Virus record (IMG/VR): IMGVR_UViG_3300035044_000024
Location: 1 to 34,844 of that record
DNA length: 34,844 nt
Source: a virus
Reading direction: 5' to 3' (one strand)
Position numbers and translations under genes: made by a program. Below, one piece after another: positions 24,739-31,534 of the stretch (position 1 is the first letter of the stretch; each line of letters begins with the position of its first letter). The notes below the pieces were generated by a model. That model ran no database searches, was not told where the DNA came from, and worked only from the letters and a program-made list of their open reading frames with translations.

Positions 24739-25001
24739 TGGAGAATCCAAGGGTTATACCCAAGAAAGCAACCGAAGAGAGTTTTAACGAGCTACACTAC
24801 CTTGTTACAGAGGACTTTCTACGCAGAATAAAGAGTGGAGAAGCAACAGTACAAGATCTAAAAGCAGCTTGTGATTGGCTAAAAACCAATGACATTACAG
24901 GTGTCGCTTACGAGGGTAGTCCCTTGGACAAACTCAATAAGATCATACCAACTGTAGATCCATCTTTAGTAAAGAGAAAAGTCTATGGCAAAAACTTCTA
25001 A
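24738..25001 (+). CDS. terS: Small terminase subunit (DNA maturase A), T7 gp18-like
   Basis: The 87 residues match T7 gp18 (89). The pattern 'FNELHYLVTEDFLRRIKSGEATVQDLKAACDWLKTNDITG' is the helical DNA-binding/oligomerisation core typical of podovirus small terminases. It recognises the concatemer junction and recruits the large subunit for packaging. It lies upstream of terL but is separated from it by four extra genes. It overlaps the next gene by 17 bases. Confidence 0.88.
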   Translation: MENPRVIPKKATEESFNELHYLVTEDFLRRIKSGEATVQDLKAACDWLKTNDITGVAYEGSPLDKLNKIIPTVDPSLVKRKVYGKNF

Positions 25002-25236
25002 GTACTACAAGAAAAATCCAAAGGCTGCTGCAAAACGACGTAAACAGCAGCGTAAGTACAACAAAACTAAGAAAGGTCTAGAGATTAGAGTCAATGCAAA
25101 CAAACTTAATAGAAAACTTGGTACATATGGAAACCGTGACGGTCTGGATGCCGCCCATTATAAGGGTAGCAAAACCAAAGGCAGACTGCAAAAAGCATCT
25201 ATTAACAGAAGAAGTAGACTTAAAATTAAAAAATGA
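24985..25236 (+). CDS. Conserved small basic cyanophage protein (83 aa)
   Basis: MAKTSKYYKKNPKAAAKRRK followed by 'KYNKTKKGLEIRVNANKLNRKLGTYGNRDGLDAAHYKG' and an Arg/Lys-rich end matches a small protein family frequent in cyanophages. It is highly basic, with an N-rich middle and an 'AHYKG' segment, and likely binds nucleic acid. Its place between small terminase and HNH genes suggests a packaging or genome-end role, which is an inference. Confidence 0.82.
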   Translation: MAKTSKYYKKNPKAAAKRRKQQRKYNKTKKGLEIRVNANKLNRKLGTYGNRDGLDAAHYKGSKTKGRLQKASINRRSRLKIKK

Positions 25237-25559
25237 CCCCATTACTACCAACACCTGATTACTATTTACACAACTTAATAACCATGACGAGTTCAGAATC
25301 TAAAAGGCTCTGGAGAAGAGCTATTAAAGAGCACTTTAATTGTCAATGCGTTTATTGTGGAGGAACTTATGAATTACAACAACTCACCATCGACCATGTA
25401 CGCCCTAAATGTAAAGGGGGTAGGGATGAAACGGCGAATGTCGTACCGTCTTGTCGACGATGCAATCAGGAAAAAGGTAGTAGAGATTGGTTGGACTGGA
25501 TGAGGTCGACATTCGGCATAACAGATAGAGAACAAACCATTTTATCACATATAAGATGA
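25233..25559 (+). CDS. HNH endonuclease (108 aa)
   Basis: The motif set is complete: a Cys pair in CQCVYCGG, 'LTIDHVRPKCKGG' with the DH of the HNH core, then 'NVVPSCRRCNQEKGSRDW', giving a second zinc-binding Cys pair and Asn/His residues. An internal ATG at 25284 (MTSSESKRLWRR) is an alternative start. HNH proteins beside terminases often assist DNA cleavage during packaging; a free-standing homing enzyme is the alternative. It is coupled by overlaps on both sides, so it behaves as a resident gene rather than an insertion. Confidence 0.93.
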   Translation: MTPLLPTPDYYLHNLITMTSSESKRLWRRAIKEHFNCQCVYCGGTYELQQLTIDHVRPKCKGGRDETANVVPSCRRCNQEKGSRDWLDWMRSTFGITDREQTILSHIR

Positions 25560-27376
25560 ACGAAGAAGATAATCTCAGCGAAGAGGGTCTACCAGATCCT
25601 TACGAATCAGAGCTGAAGAAAGAAAAAGAAGCAGAAAACAAACGTATCGAAGATGCAAAAGATGACCTGACAGAGGGTAAGATACGTAGAAGTAGAAGAG
25701 GCAACGCTGGTAACATAGAAGAACCTGATGAAGATGGATTCTTTTCACAAGTTGTTAAGGTAGCTGGTAAAGGTTTACAGAGCTATGGTGCAGCTATGGA
25801 TAGAGTAGACCAAGCAGTGTTAGGCAAGTTTGGTGTCGGTGATAAAAATTTATATACTGCTAGAAAAGGTATTATAGAAGGATTATCAAAAAGACACGTA
25901 GCTTTAGGGTTGTTAGGAGAGTTTTTACTGCCAGATAGTGTTGATTTAGCTACAGCTGGGTTAGGTTACATACCAAAACGCTTTTTAAAAACACCAAAAC
26001 TGCTTAAAAAGTGGGCACAAATGACAAAAGCGTCTACAGCAGCAGAAGCTAGCGGTGATGCAGCAGTATTTGCTAGATTAGGTGGTCAACCAAGACTTGC
26101 AGCTAAGATTGATGCTACTGACTTACCAGATGCAGGCGAAACAGCGTCATTAACTAAATATTATCAGGATATGCTGCAAAAAGCTAAGAAAAGTCCTAAT
26201 CAAAGGTTAACAGACCTTAGAAAAACTACAGATCCTGTAAACATACCCAAAGAAATACGTAAACAGCCCCCAAGTAAGACTACTCCAGAAAAATATAGAG
26301 AAAGAATACTTGCTGGACAGCCAATTAGACCCGGTGAAGAACCCGGTGTATATAGTATTTTTGATATAGATTTAGCTAGTCGTGGCCCCGGTATAGAAAA
26401 GAAAGTTAAATACACACCTACAGTCAGAAAACATATTGAAAGAATAGACATACCTTTAGCAAAGCGTCTACAGGAACTATACGGTGGTACTGATGCACAG
26501 GTAAAAGCATTTGTTAAGATGCAAAACCTAAAGCATAAAGAAATAGTGCGTGTTGTAGCACGTCTAAATGATCTACAACGAAACCTTCAAAAGAGTGATA
26601 TAGGCGGCACAGCTGCTAAAAGATTAAAAGGTCTTGTACCGGGAACTCCTGAGTACAATAAAGTATCAGATCAAATAGTAGAAGAACTATTACAAGTAGA
26701 TAAAAGTGTTTTCTTTGACAAAGGGCATTTAATTAGTGCTAAGAATGTATTTAGACAAGGTGATTTAGGAGCTAACAGAGCTAGTAATATATATCCAGAA
26801 ATAGCTAAAAGTCTAGAAAAGAGATCAAGGCTTAGTGATGAAGTTATACAAACTATAGAAATGGGTAACAGAGCTCGTAAAGCTAGAATGGATATACCAC
26901 AAATAGTTCAACAAGCTATGGGCACATCGACTTCTATAGACGAAGAATGGCTTAAATTTATAGATCCTACTGTAGCTAAGTTTTTTGATGGTTCTAATAA
27001 ATCTGCACTACCTAAAAGATATAGAGATAAAGTCTTTGATGTCGTAAAAGACGAGTGGGATAAATTTGTTACTGTCGGCTATAATGACTTTGCAGAGTTT
27101 TTAGGTAACGAAAAGGCTTTAACTGTTGGTAAATGGAAGAAGCTAAAAAAAGCTGAACGTAATGCTATTCGTAAAGAATTTAACTTGCAAAAAAGACAAC
27201 AAATAATTGGCAGACAGCAGTTAGATATGTACCCTAGAAAGATACGAGAAATTTTAGATAACTATTTAGCTAGTGTAACTAAAGTTCAAAGCATGATTCC
27301 TGAGATACAGAATAAAATTGACAAAAACGAACTTGACCAATTAATTAAGATTATTAGAAACCAAGCAGATGATTAA
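25556..27376 (+). CDS. Large protein of unknown function with possible His-Me finger (DKGH) motif (606 aa)
   Basis: It is unrecognised overall. The N-terminal 60 residues are highly charged. A Gly/Ala-rich amphipathic stretch (about 62-140) resembles virion or membrane-interacting regions. Residues 386-415 read FFDKGHLISAKNVF...ASNIYPE. The pair D388-K-G-H391 and S410-N-I-Y-P-E415 is spaced like DRGH...SNxxPQ in EndoG/NucA-type nucleases. The C-terminal third is helical and basic. It lies between the HNH and large terminase genes. It could be a packaging-linked nuclease or an ejected virion protein. The nuclease idea is tentative. Confidence 0.65.
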   Translation: MNEEDNLSEEGLPDPYESELKKEKEAENKRIEDAKDDLTEGKIRRSRRGNAGNIEEPDEDGFFSQVVKVAGKGLQSYGAAMDRVDQAVLGKFGVGDKNLYTARKGIIEGLSKRHVALGLLGEFLLPDSVDLATAGLGYIPKRFLKTPKLLKKWAQMTKASTAAEASGDAAVFARLGGQPRLAAKIDATDLPDAGETASLTKYYQDMLQKAKKSPNQRLTDLRKTTDPVNIPKEIRKQPPSKTTPEKYRERILAGQPIRPGEEPGVYSIFDIDLASRGPGIEKKVKYTPTVRKHIERIDIPLAKRLQELYGGTDAQVKAFVKMQNLKHKEIVRVVARLNDLQRNLQKSDIGGTAAKRLKGLVPGTPEYNKVSDQIVEELLQVDKSVFFDKGHLISAKNVFRQGDLGANRASNIYPEIAKSLEKRSRLSDEVIQTIEMGNRARKARMDIPQIVQQAMGTSTSIDEEWLKFIDPTVAKFFDGSNKSALPKRYRDKVFDVVKDEWDKFVTVGYNDFAEFLGNEKALTVGKWKKLKKAERNAIRKEFNLQKRQQIIGRQQLDMYPRKIREILDNYLASVTKVQSMIPEIQNKIDKNELDQLIKIIRNQADD

Positions 27377-27599
27377 AAAAGCACTACAAAAACTAGGCAT
27401 AGGCGGTGGTAAAAAGAAAAAGAACAAAGGTGTAAGCCCAGCTGATGTACCTTTAGGCACTGGACTAATTAACCGTGAAAAGGTAAAGATACAGAAAAAG
27501 CGTATGGACGAACTAGATATGATGCTAAGAGAAGGCTTCATAACTAAACAAGAGTACGAAAGAGATAAGTTACGTATCATGGGTAGCAAGAAAAAGTAA
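27369..27599 (+). CDS. Small protein upstream of large terminase, 'short C-terminal domain'-like (76 aa)
   Basis: MIKKALQKLGIGGGKKKKNKG, then a linker, then 'MDELDMMLREGFITKQEYERDKLRIMGSKKK'. The end resembles the SHOCT-type pattern (L..L...GxIT..EYe..K..lL) found at the end of many bacterial and phage proteins. It overlaps the previous gene by 8 bases and stops 9 bases before terL. Its role is unknown, possibly in oligomerisation or assembly. Confidence 0.78.
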   Translation: MIKKALQKLGIGGGKKKKNKGVSPADVPLGTGLINREKVKIQKKRMDELDMMLREGFITKQEYERDKLRIMGSKKK

Positions 27600-27608
27600 A
27601 CCGAAAAA

Positions 27609-29345
27609 ATGGAAAATTCCCTAGTTTTACTACAGCAAGACTTCAAGCTCTTCCTACAGGCATTGTGGGCAGAGCTGGGCTTGCCTAGTCCTACGAGGGC
27701 ACAGTACGCTATTGCGGACTACCTACAGAACGGCCCGAAGCGTTTGCAAGTGCAGGCGTTTCGTGGTGTAGGTAAGTCGTGGATTACTGGTGCGTTCGTA
27801 TTATGGACACTATTTAACGACCCAGAAAGAAAGGTCATGATAATCTCTGCATCAAAAGAACGTGCAGACAACATGTCTATCTTTTTACAGAAACTCATCA
27901 TAGACACACCTTGGTTAAGCCACCTCCAACCTAAGTCGGACGACAGCAGATGGTCAAGGATAAGCTTTGATGTTAACTGTAGCCCACACCAAGCACCATC
28001 AGTCAAATCAGTTGGTATCACCGGACAGCTAACAGGATCTCGTGCAGACCTGATGATTCTTGATGACGTAGAAGTACCCGGTAATTCACTTACGGAGTTC
28101 ATGCGTGAAAAACTCTTACAACTCTGCACCGAAGCAGAATCAATCCTTACGCCGAAAAACGATAGCCGTATTATGTATCTCGGGACTCCTCAGACTACTT
28201 TTACTATTTATCGTCGCTTGGCAGAGCGGAACTATCGTCCCATGGTTTGGCCAGCAAGATACCCAAGAGCAGACAAACTCAACAAGTATGGAGAAGTTTT
28301 AGCACAGGATATACTTGAAGACATCGAACAGGGTGTCGAAGAATGGACACCTACAGATGATAGGTTTACAGATGAAGACCTAGTAGAAAGAGAAGCATCT
28401 ATGGGTCGTAGTAACTTTATGCTTCAGTTCCAATTAGACACAACACTATCAGATGCACAAAAGTTCCCCCTTAAAATGGCTGATCTCATTGTCACTAGCG
28501 TTAATCCTACTACTGCACCCGAAGATATCATATGGTGCTCAGATCCTAGTAAAGTCATACGAGATGCCCCAACAGTCGGCCTCCCGGGTGATTACTTTTA
28601 CTCTCCGATGCAACTCGTGGGAGAATGGAGCGACTATGATGAAACGATTTGCAGTGTTGACCCAAGCGGTCGTGGAACGGATGAAACGGCTGCCGCCTTC
28701 CTCTCTCAACGAAATGGACTTATCTATCTGCATGAAATGTCAGCCTACAGAGACGGGTACTCGGATAGTACCTTGCTCGACATCCTCAGACGATGCAGAA
28801 AGTATGGAGTCACAAGCTTGGTTATTGAAACAAACTTTGGAGATGGCATCGTAGGTGAACTATTTAAAAAACACCTAATAAACACAAGACAACACATAAA
28901 TATCGAAGAGGTACGTGCAAATGTTCGGAAAGAAGACAGAATTATCGACTCACTTGAGCCTGTTCTTAATCAGCATCGTCTTATTGTCGACCGTAATATC
29001 ATTGATTGGGATTATGCGTCCAACAAAGACAGTCCAGCTGAAGAAAGGCTCCTCTATATGCTATTTTATCAGATGAGTCGTATGTGTAGAGAAAAAAGGG
29101 CTGTAAAACACGACGATAGACTAGATTGTCTAGCTCAAGGCGTAAAATACTTTACAGATGCCCTATCTATCTCTGCACAAGACCAAATAGTGACTAGAAA
29201 ACGTGAAGAATGGGATAATATGCTTGCAGAGTTCTTAGATGACCCAGAAGCTAGTGCAAATCACATGGTTTTAGGCATGAATCTAGAGCAGCGTAACGAA
29301 GCTAGGGGTCTTGGTAACGACAACCATGGCTATAACTGGCGTTAG
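27609..29345 (+). CDS. terL: Large terminase (DNA maturase B), T7 gp19 family
   Basis: The 578 residues match T7 gp19 (586). The ATPase half has a Walker A-like FRGVGKSW (residues 51-58), 'MIISASKERADNMS', and Walker B LMILDD (148-153) followed by EVPGNS; 'LGTPQT' is motif III. The nuclease half has CSVDPSGRGTDET (D351), VIETNFGDG (E407) and KHDDRLDCLAQ (D502/D503), the RNase H-type acidic triad. It pumps DNA into the capsid and cuts concatemers. It is the last late gene, followed by paired hairpins. Confidence 0.97.
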   Translation: MENSLVLLQQDFKLFLQALWAELGLPSPTRAQYAIADYLQNGPKRLQVQAFRGVGKSWITGAFVLWTLFNDPERKVMIISASKERADNMSIFLQKLIIDTPWLSHLQPKSDDSRWSRISFDVNCSPHQAPSVKSVGITGQLTGSRADLMILDDVEVPGNSLTEFMREKLLQLCTEAESILTPKNDSRIMYLGTPQTTFTIYRRLAERNYRPMVWPARYPRADKLNKYGEVLAQDILEDIEQGVEEWTPTDDRFTDEDLVEREASMGRSNFMLQFQLDTTLSDAQKFPLKMADLIVTSVNPTTAPEDIIWCSDPSKVIRDAPTVGLPGDYFYSPMQLVGEWSDYDETICSVDPSGRGTDETAAAFLSQRNGLIYLHEMSAYRDGYSDSTLLDILRRCRKYGVTSLVIETNFGDGIVGELFKKHLINTRQHINIEEVRANVRKEDRIIDSLEPVLNQHRLIVDRNIIDWDYASNKDSPAEERLLYMLFYQMSRMCREKRAVKHDDRLDCLAQGVKYFTDALSISAQDQIVTRKREEWDNMLAEFLDDPEASANHMVLGMNLEQRNEARGLGNDNHGYNWR

Positions 29346-29362
29346 GTCGATCACGCACTTAT

Positions 29363-29395
29363 ACAGGGGAAGAGAAGGGTGGACTCCTCTCCTGT
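29363..29395 (+). terminator. Hairpin after large terminase, possible late terminator
   Basis: ACAGGGGA (29363-29370) pairs with TCTCCTGT (29388-29395), eight pairs including one G-U, around a 17-base loop. No U-tract follows, so if it terminates transcription it is not a canonical intrinsic terminator for the host enzyme. It may instead be an RNA-processing or end-formation signal. Confidence 0.45.
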
Positions 29396-29399
29396 ACCT

Positions 29400-29420
29400 A
29401 ATATCCTATGAGTGGATATT
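29400..29420 (+). other. Perfect 7-bp inverted repeat downstream of terL
   Basis: AATATCC (29400-29406) and GGATATT (29414-29420) flank the 7-base loop TATGAGT. It lies immediately after the preceding hairpin, and together they form a tandem hairpin pair between the last late gene and the genome-end region. Confidence 0.5.
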
Positions 29421-29448
29421 CCTTAATTACTTACACTAACTAACCAAC

Positions 29449-29604
29449 ATGAAGCTATTTGCAGCCCTAGAGAGGGCCTTGCTAGCTCGATGGAGGAAGA
29501 TAAAAGTCGCTCTGAAGATAAACAAGTGGCCACTATTAAGCCTCAAAGAGCAGCGATTACAATTAAAGAAGCAGTATCTGGAGTCTTTGTTCCGTAAAAA
29601 ATGA
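29449..29604 (+). CDS. Small basic protein (51 aa) after terL
   Basis: The ATG at 29449 gives MKLFAALERALLARWRKIKV then ALKINKWPLLSLKEQRLQLKKQYLESLFRKK, a basic amphipathic helical protein. There is no clear ribosome-binding site. Size and position are like the small gene T7 places after gene 19 (19.5), but sequence similarity cannot be judged. The frame is intact and its composition (Lys/Leu/Arg) is protein-like, so it is probably real. Confidence 0.6.
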   Translation: MKLFAALERALLARWRKIKVALKINKWPLLSLKEQRLQLKKQYLESLFRKK

Positions 29605-29637
29605 CAAAAATTTGTGAAGTCTATATACGACCTTGCA

Positions 29638-29653
29638 GGGGCGCAAGTTCCCC
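29638..29653 (+). other. GGGG/CCCC hairpin in junction region
   Basis: GGGG (29638-29641) and CCCC (29650-29653) flank CGCAAGTT. It stands out in an AT-rich stretch just before the first GGACG-type translation start. It could be an RNA 5'-end hairpin or a processing site of the early transcript. Confidence 0.35.
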
Positions 29654-29687
29654 CAGTGTCATAAAATGTTACACAACAAGGACGACT

Positions 29688-29765
29688 ATGACACGTGAGT
29701 CACGGCCTGAGACTTGTCAAGTGCGGCGATACCATTTTTCACAATCACAACAAGGACGTACATGA
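29688..29765 (+). CDS. Micro-ORF (25 aa) with GGACG-type ribosome-binding site
   Basis: AAGGACG at 29678-29684 precedes an ATG at 29688, reading MTRESRPETCQVRRYHFSQS then QQGRT. The stop TGA lies in the next ORF's start (ATGA). The leader repeats the form used at three other early starts (29762, 30423, 30817), which is the main support. The peptide is basic and of unknown function. Confidence 0.45.
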   Translation: MTRESRPETCQVRRYHFSQSQQGRT

Positions 29766-29932
29766 TACAACTGCGACTGTCAAGTGTATGTCAGCATGGC
29801 AGCATCTGTTGGCGTTCCAGTATCAAGACAGTATCAAGCCGTATCAGACTGAGACTCACACTCATGCGGGACTCAAATGAGATATATTGGATTGCTGAAA
29901 TCTCAACCCATTCTCAGTTTGGACTGCTATAA
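29762..29932 (+). CDS. Small ORF (56 aa) with GGACG-type ribosome-binding site
   Basis: AAGGACG at 29752-29758 precedes the ATG at 29762. The frame encodes MIQLRLSSVCQHGSICWRSS and continues to a TAA at 29930-29932, lying within the -10 element of the next promoter. The composition is Ser/Arg/Ile-rich and not clearly protein-like, and it overlaps part of the TGAGACT array. The ribosome-binding site favours translation, but conservation is needed. Frame 29695-29880 is the alternative reading. Confidence 0.4.
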   Translation: MIQLRLSSVCQHGSICWRSSIKTVSSRIRLRLTLMRDSNEIYWIAEISTHSQFGLL

Positions 29933-29933
29933 T
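29925..29933 (+). promoter_or_regulatory. Extended -10 promoter (TGCTATAAT)
   Basis: TGC-TATAAT is a perfect extended -10 element without a clear -35 box 17 bases upstream. Transcription would begin near 29940, giving a ~26-base leader with AAGGAG (29951-29956) in front of the 29966 gene. It fits recognition by the host sigma70-type polymerase early in infection. Confidence 0.7.
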
Positions 29934-29965
29934 AATGGTATAGATAAGAAAAGGAGATTCCAAAC

Positions 29966-30163
29966 ATGACAAACATTGAGACCTACGCTAAGACAGCCTT
30001 CGGTAAAACACTACACTATGTATTAGATCCACAATACAAAGCTGCTCTCACTAGACTCACTGGTAAGAAGACTATCAATGAGAATGATATTGCAGCACTT
30101 GAGACTCTCGGCCTTGCAGTCAATCTCAAGCCTGCGACTCAACTTGCACTCGCTGTAGGTTAG
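29966..30163 (+). CDS. Early protein of unknown function (65 aa)
   Basis: A strong AAGGAG at 29951-29956, 9 bases before the ATG, and the TGCTATAAT promoter just upstream mark this as an early gene. The sequence MTNIETYAKTAFGKTLHYVL is followed by 'DPQYKAALTRLTGKKTINENDIAALETLGL', a compact helical fold with a 'Y/KxALxRLTGKKxINxxDIxALExLG' look. No family is recognised. The position after the genome junction suggests a host take-over role, by analogy with T7 early genes. Confidence 0.8.
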   Translation: MTNIETYAKTAFGKTLHYVLDPQYKAALTRLTGKKTINENDIAALETLGLAVNLKPATQLALAVG

Positions 30164-30188
30164 TCTCATGAGATATATTTATATCAAG

Positions 30189-30266
30189 ATGCCCTCTACT
30201 TTCAATCGTAGACGTAAGTCTCAGTTTGTCAAGAGAATCAAATCGAGACCCGTGAAAGTGTCGTGA
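30189..30266 (+). CDS. Possible micro-ORF, 25-aa basic peptide
   Basis: MPSTFNRRRKSQFVKRIKSR then PVKVS; nine Arg/Lys of 25. No convincing ribosome-binding site is seen. It lies within the heptamer array and ends inside one copy (30264-30270). The composition resembles other basic mini-proteins of this phage, but this could be a chance frame. Confidence 0.3.
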   Translation: MPSTFNRRRKSQFVKRIKSRPVKVS

Positions 30267-30361
30267 GACTCACACATCTCACACTCATTCACAATCAGTC
30301 TCATGCGACGCATTTGTCTTATCTGAGATTCCACACATCTCAACACAGTCTCACGATAAGA

Positions 30362-30370
30362 TGCTATAAT
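30362..30370 (+). promoter_or_regulatory. Second extended -10 promoter (TGCTATAAT)
   Basis: This is identical to the element at 29925-29933 and is preceded by 'AAGA'. The predicted start near 30377 gives a ~46-base leader to the 30423 gene, with AAAGGA at 30411-30416. No TTGACA-like box lies at the normal distance. Two identical extended -10 boxes 437 bases apart imply separate early transcripts. Confidence 0.7.
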
Positions 30371-30422
30371 AGAGGTATGAGACAAAGTTATCCATTCATT
30401 CACTATCATCAAAGGACGCACT

Positions 30423-30740
30423 ATGCCACACACAGATACTAGACGAGACACTTCAAGGTCGCAGGGTACATACGACGTGTACATTGAGATCGACGTGGAC
30501 TGTGAGGAGCTACTAGATGCCTGTGGCCTTGAGTACACGGACGTAGTAGACGACGACAGCCAGAACGAGGTCGCACTACACTTGACCAAGGACGAGTTCT
30601 GTGACGTGTTCGAGACCTGTCAGCTTGCCAAGGCCAACGAGGTCGTGTTTGGTTCACGTCTGCTCAATCCAGAGCTAGGCGAGTACACCACTAAGGTCAC
30701 AGTTTATACACCACAAGGAGACAGAATATGCTTTTCATAA
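30423..30740 (+). CDS. Highly acidic early protein (105 aa), possible DNA-mimic-like
   Basis: It is preceded by AAAGGACG and a TGCTATAAT promoter. It has 23 Asp/Glu against 8 Lys/Arg, a net charge of about -15, concentrated in residues 18-64 (DVYIEIDVDCEEL; VVDDDSQNE). It has four Cys. T7's first early protein Ocr (117 residues, very acidic) blocks type I restriction by mimicking DNA. Size, charge and early position are similar, but no sequence relation is visible, so the comparison is only a hypothesis. It overlaps the next small ORF by 13 bases. Confidence 0.75.
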   Translation: MPHTDTRRDTSRSQGTYDVYIEIDVDCEELLDACGLEYTDVVDDDSQNEVALHLTKDEFCDVFETCQLAKANEVVFGSRLLNPELGEYTTKVTVYTPQGDRICFS

Positions 30741-30832
30741 CCATACTACTATCACTGCTCTTGTTCACACCACAGGAGTTCACTAACCTATACACCTATC
30801 AACAGAGGACGCAGCTATGCTACATCACCTAA
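30728..30832 (+). CDS. Small membrane peptide (34 aa)
   Basis: An AAGGAG lies about 10 bases before the ATG at 30728. The peptide MLFITILLSLLLFTPQEFTN followed by LYTYQQRTQLCYIT has one hydrophobic N-terminal segment. It ends 16 bases into the next gene, whose ribosome-binding site (GAGGACG) lies within it. It is likely a small inner-membrane protein of the early region. Confidence 0.55.
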   Translation: MLFITILLSLLLFTPQEFTNLYTYQQRTQLCYIT

Positions 30833-31101
30833 CCTTTGGCCGCAACATCAAGGACGGCACGGACTACGTATCAGACCTTGACTGGGAGATGTACTGCACG
30901 GAGGTGCTTGACTCACACTTTGATGGCTACATGGTCACAGACGCAAACGGATGTTGGAAGTCTGAACATGAGCTGACAAAGCAAGTCTCAATCGAGACAG
31001 ATGACAGACAAGCTATCGAGGACGTAGTACAGCTATACAAAGACCTATTCCAACAGGACGCAGTTGGACTATACATCACACCATCAATGGAGTTTATTTA
31101 A
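30817..31101 (+). CDS. Early protein of unknown function (94 aa)
   Basis: GAGGACG precedes the ATG at 30817. The sequence opens 'LHHLTFGRNIKDGTDYVSDLDW' and has 'LDSHFDGYMVTDANGCWKSEHE' and 'VSIETDDRQAIEDVVQLYKDLFQQDAVGLYIT', an alpha/beta layout like small phage proteins that begin with 'FGRN' and contain 'FDGYTVT'. I recognise the sequence type from other cyanophages but not a function. Confidence 0.75.
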   Translation: MLHHLTFGRNIKDGTDYVSDLDWEMYCTEVLDSHFDGYMVTDANGCWKSEHELTKQVSIETDDRQAIEDVVQLYKDLFQQDAVGLYITPSMEFI

Positions 31102-31102
31102 C

Positions 31103-31534
31103 ATGACCGATCACGCACCTATAGACCAGCCTATTCAGCAAATACTCAGCCAGTACAATCCGCTTGAGATCAAGGACATACTACTACATGGGTCTTGGCG
31201 TAAAGCTGTACACCACAAGGACTGGGCTGATGTACTAGCTTACTATCAAGAGCATGACTCATACATACACCACTACTTGCTTGACTCACCTGACGCATGG
31301 AACCATTACGGCATGATGCAGAAGGCATACACCATGACAGATCACACAGCACAGGATCAGAAGGACTACATCAAAGACGTATTCTATCTATACCTTGACG
31401 TGCTTGCATCTGACATTGGACACAAGTGGGACTTACATAGCAAGCCAAGAAAGGAGATCGAGGACGACGTACTAGCTATCGAGCTACAAATACGCAAGGA
31501 TCAGCTCGGTGTTATCGACGGAGGTAAGTCATAA
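31103..31534 (+). CDS. His-rich early protein of unknown function (143 aa)
   Basis: The ATG at 31103 immediately follows the previous stop, with GGAG about 10 bases upstream; an in-frame ATG at 31064 would overlap the previous gene and is less likely. The protein contains many His and Trp (GSWRKAVHHKDWADVLAYYQEHDSYIHHYLL) and acidic helices. No domain is recognised. It is coupled to the next gene by TAATG. Confidence 0.75.
   Translation: MTDHAPIDQPIQQILSQYNPLEIKDILLHGSWRKAVHHKDWADVLAYYQEHDSYIHHYLLDSPDAWNHYGMMQKAYTMTDHTAQDQKDYIKDVFYLYLDVLASDIGHKWDLHSKPRKEIEDDVLAIELQIRKDQLGVIDGGKS

Larger units (their letters stand above)
29346..29448. other. Late/early junction, non-coding part
   Basis: Between the terL stop and the 51-aa ORF there are two adjacent hairpins (29363-29395, 29400-29420) and AT-rich sequence, and no open frame of useful length. 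This is the right end of the T7-like gene order, so one copy of the direct terminal repeat probably lies in or near 29346-30422. No repeat boundary can be seen because only one copy is present. Confidence 0.5.
29708..30384. repeat. Dispersed TGAGACT/AGTCTCA heptamer array
   Basis: Exact TGAGACT copies start at 29708, 29850, 30100 and 30264. The inverse AGTCTCA starts at 30162, 30217, 30297 and 30347. One-mismatch forms include TGAGACC (29977) and TGAGACA (30378). Eight exact copies in about 680 bases greatly exceeds the chance expectation (about 0.1 for a 7-mer on both strands). They span non-coding sequence and a small early gene. T7 has short heptamer arrays beside its terminal repeats, so a packaging or end-processing role is one explanation. 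Confidence 0.8.

Noticed and set aside
29625-29641. ATACGAC followed by GGGG, resembling the T7 promoter core TAATACGACTCACTATAGGG
   Set aside because: The spacing to the G run is two bases shorter and the -7 to -1 region does not match. I found no second copy before capsid, tail or terminase genes, so a phage promoter cannot be claimed.
29695-29880. GTG-start 61-codon ORF in the junction region
   Set aside because: It competes with the ORFs at 29688 and 29762 that have AAGGACG ribosome-binding sites and ATG starts; it has no leader of its own.
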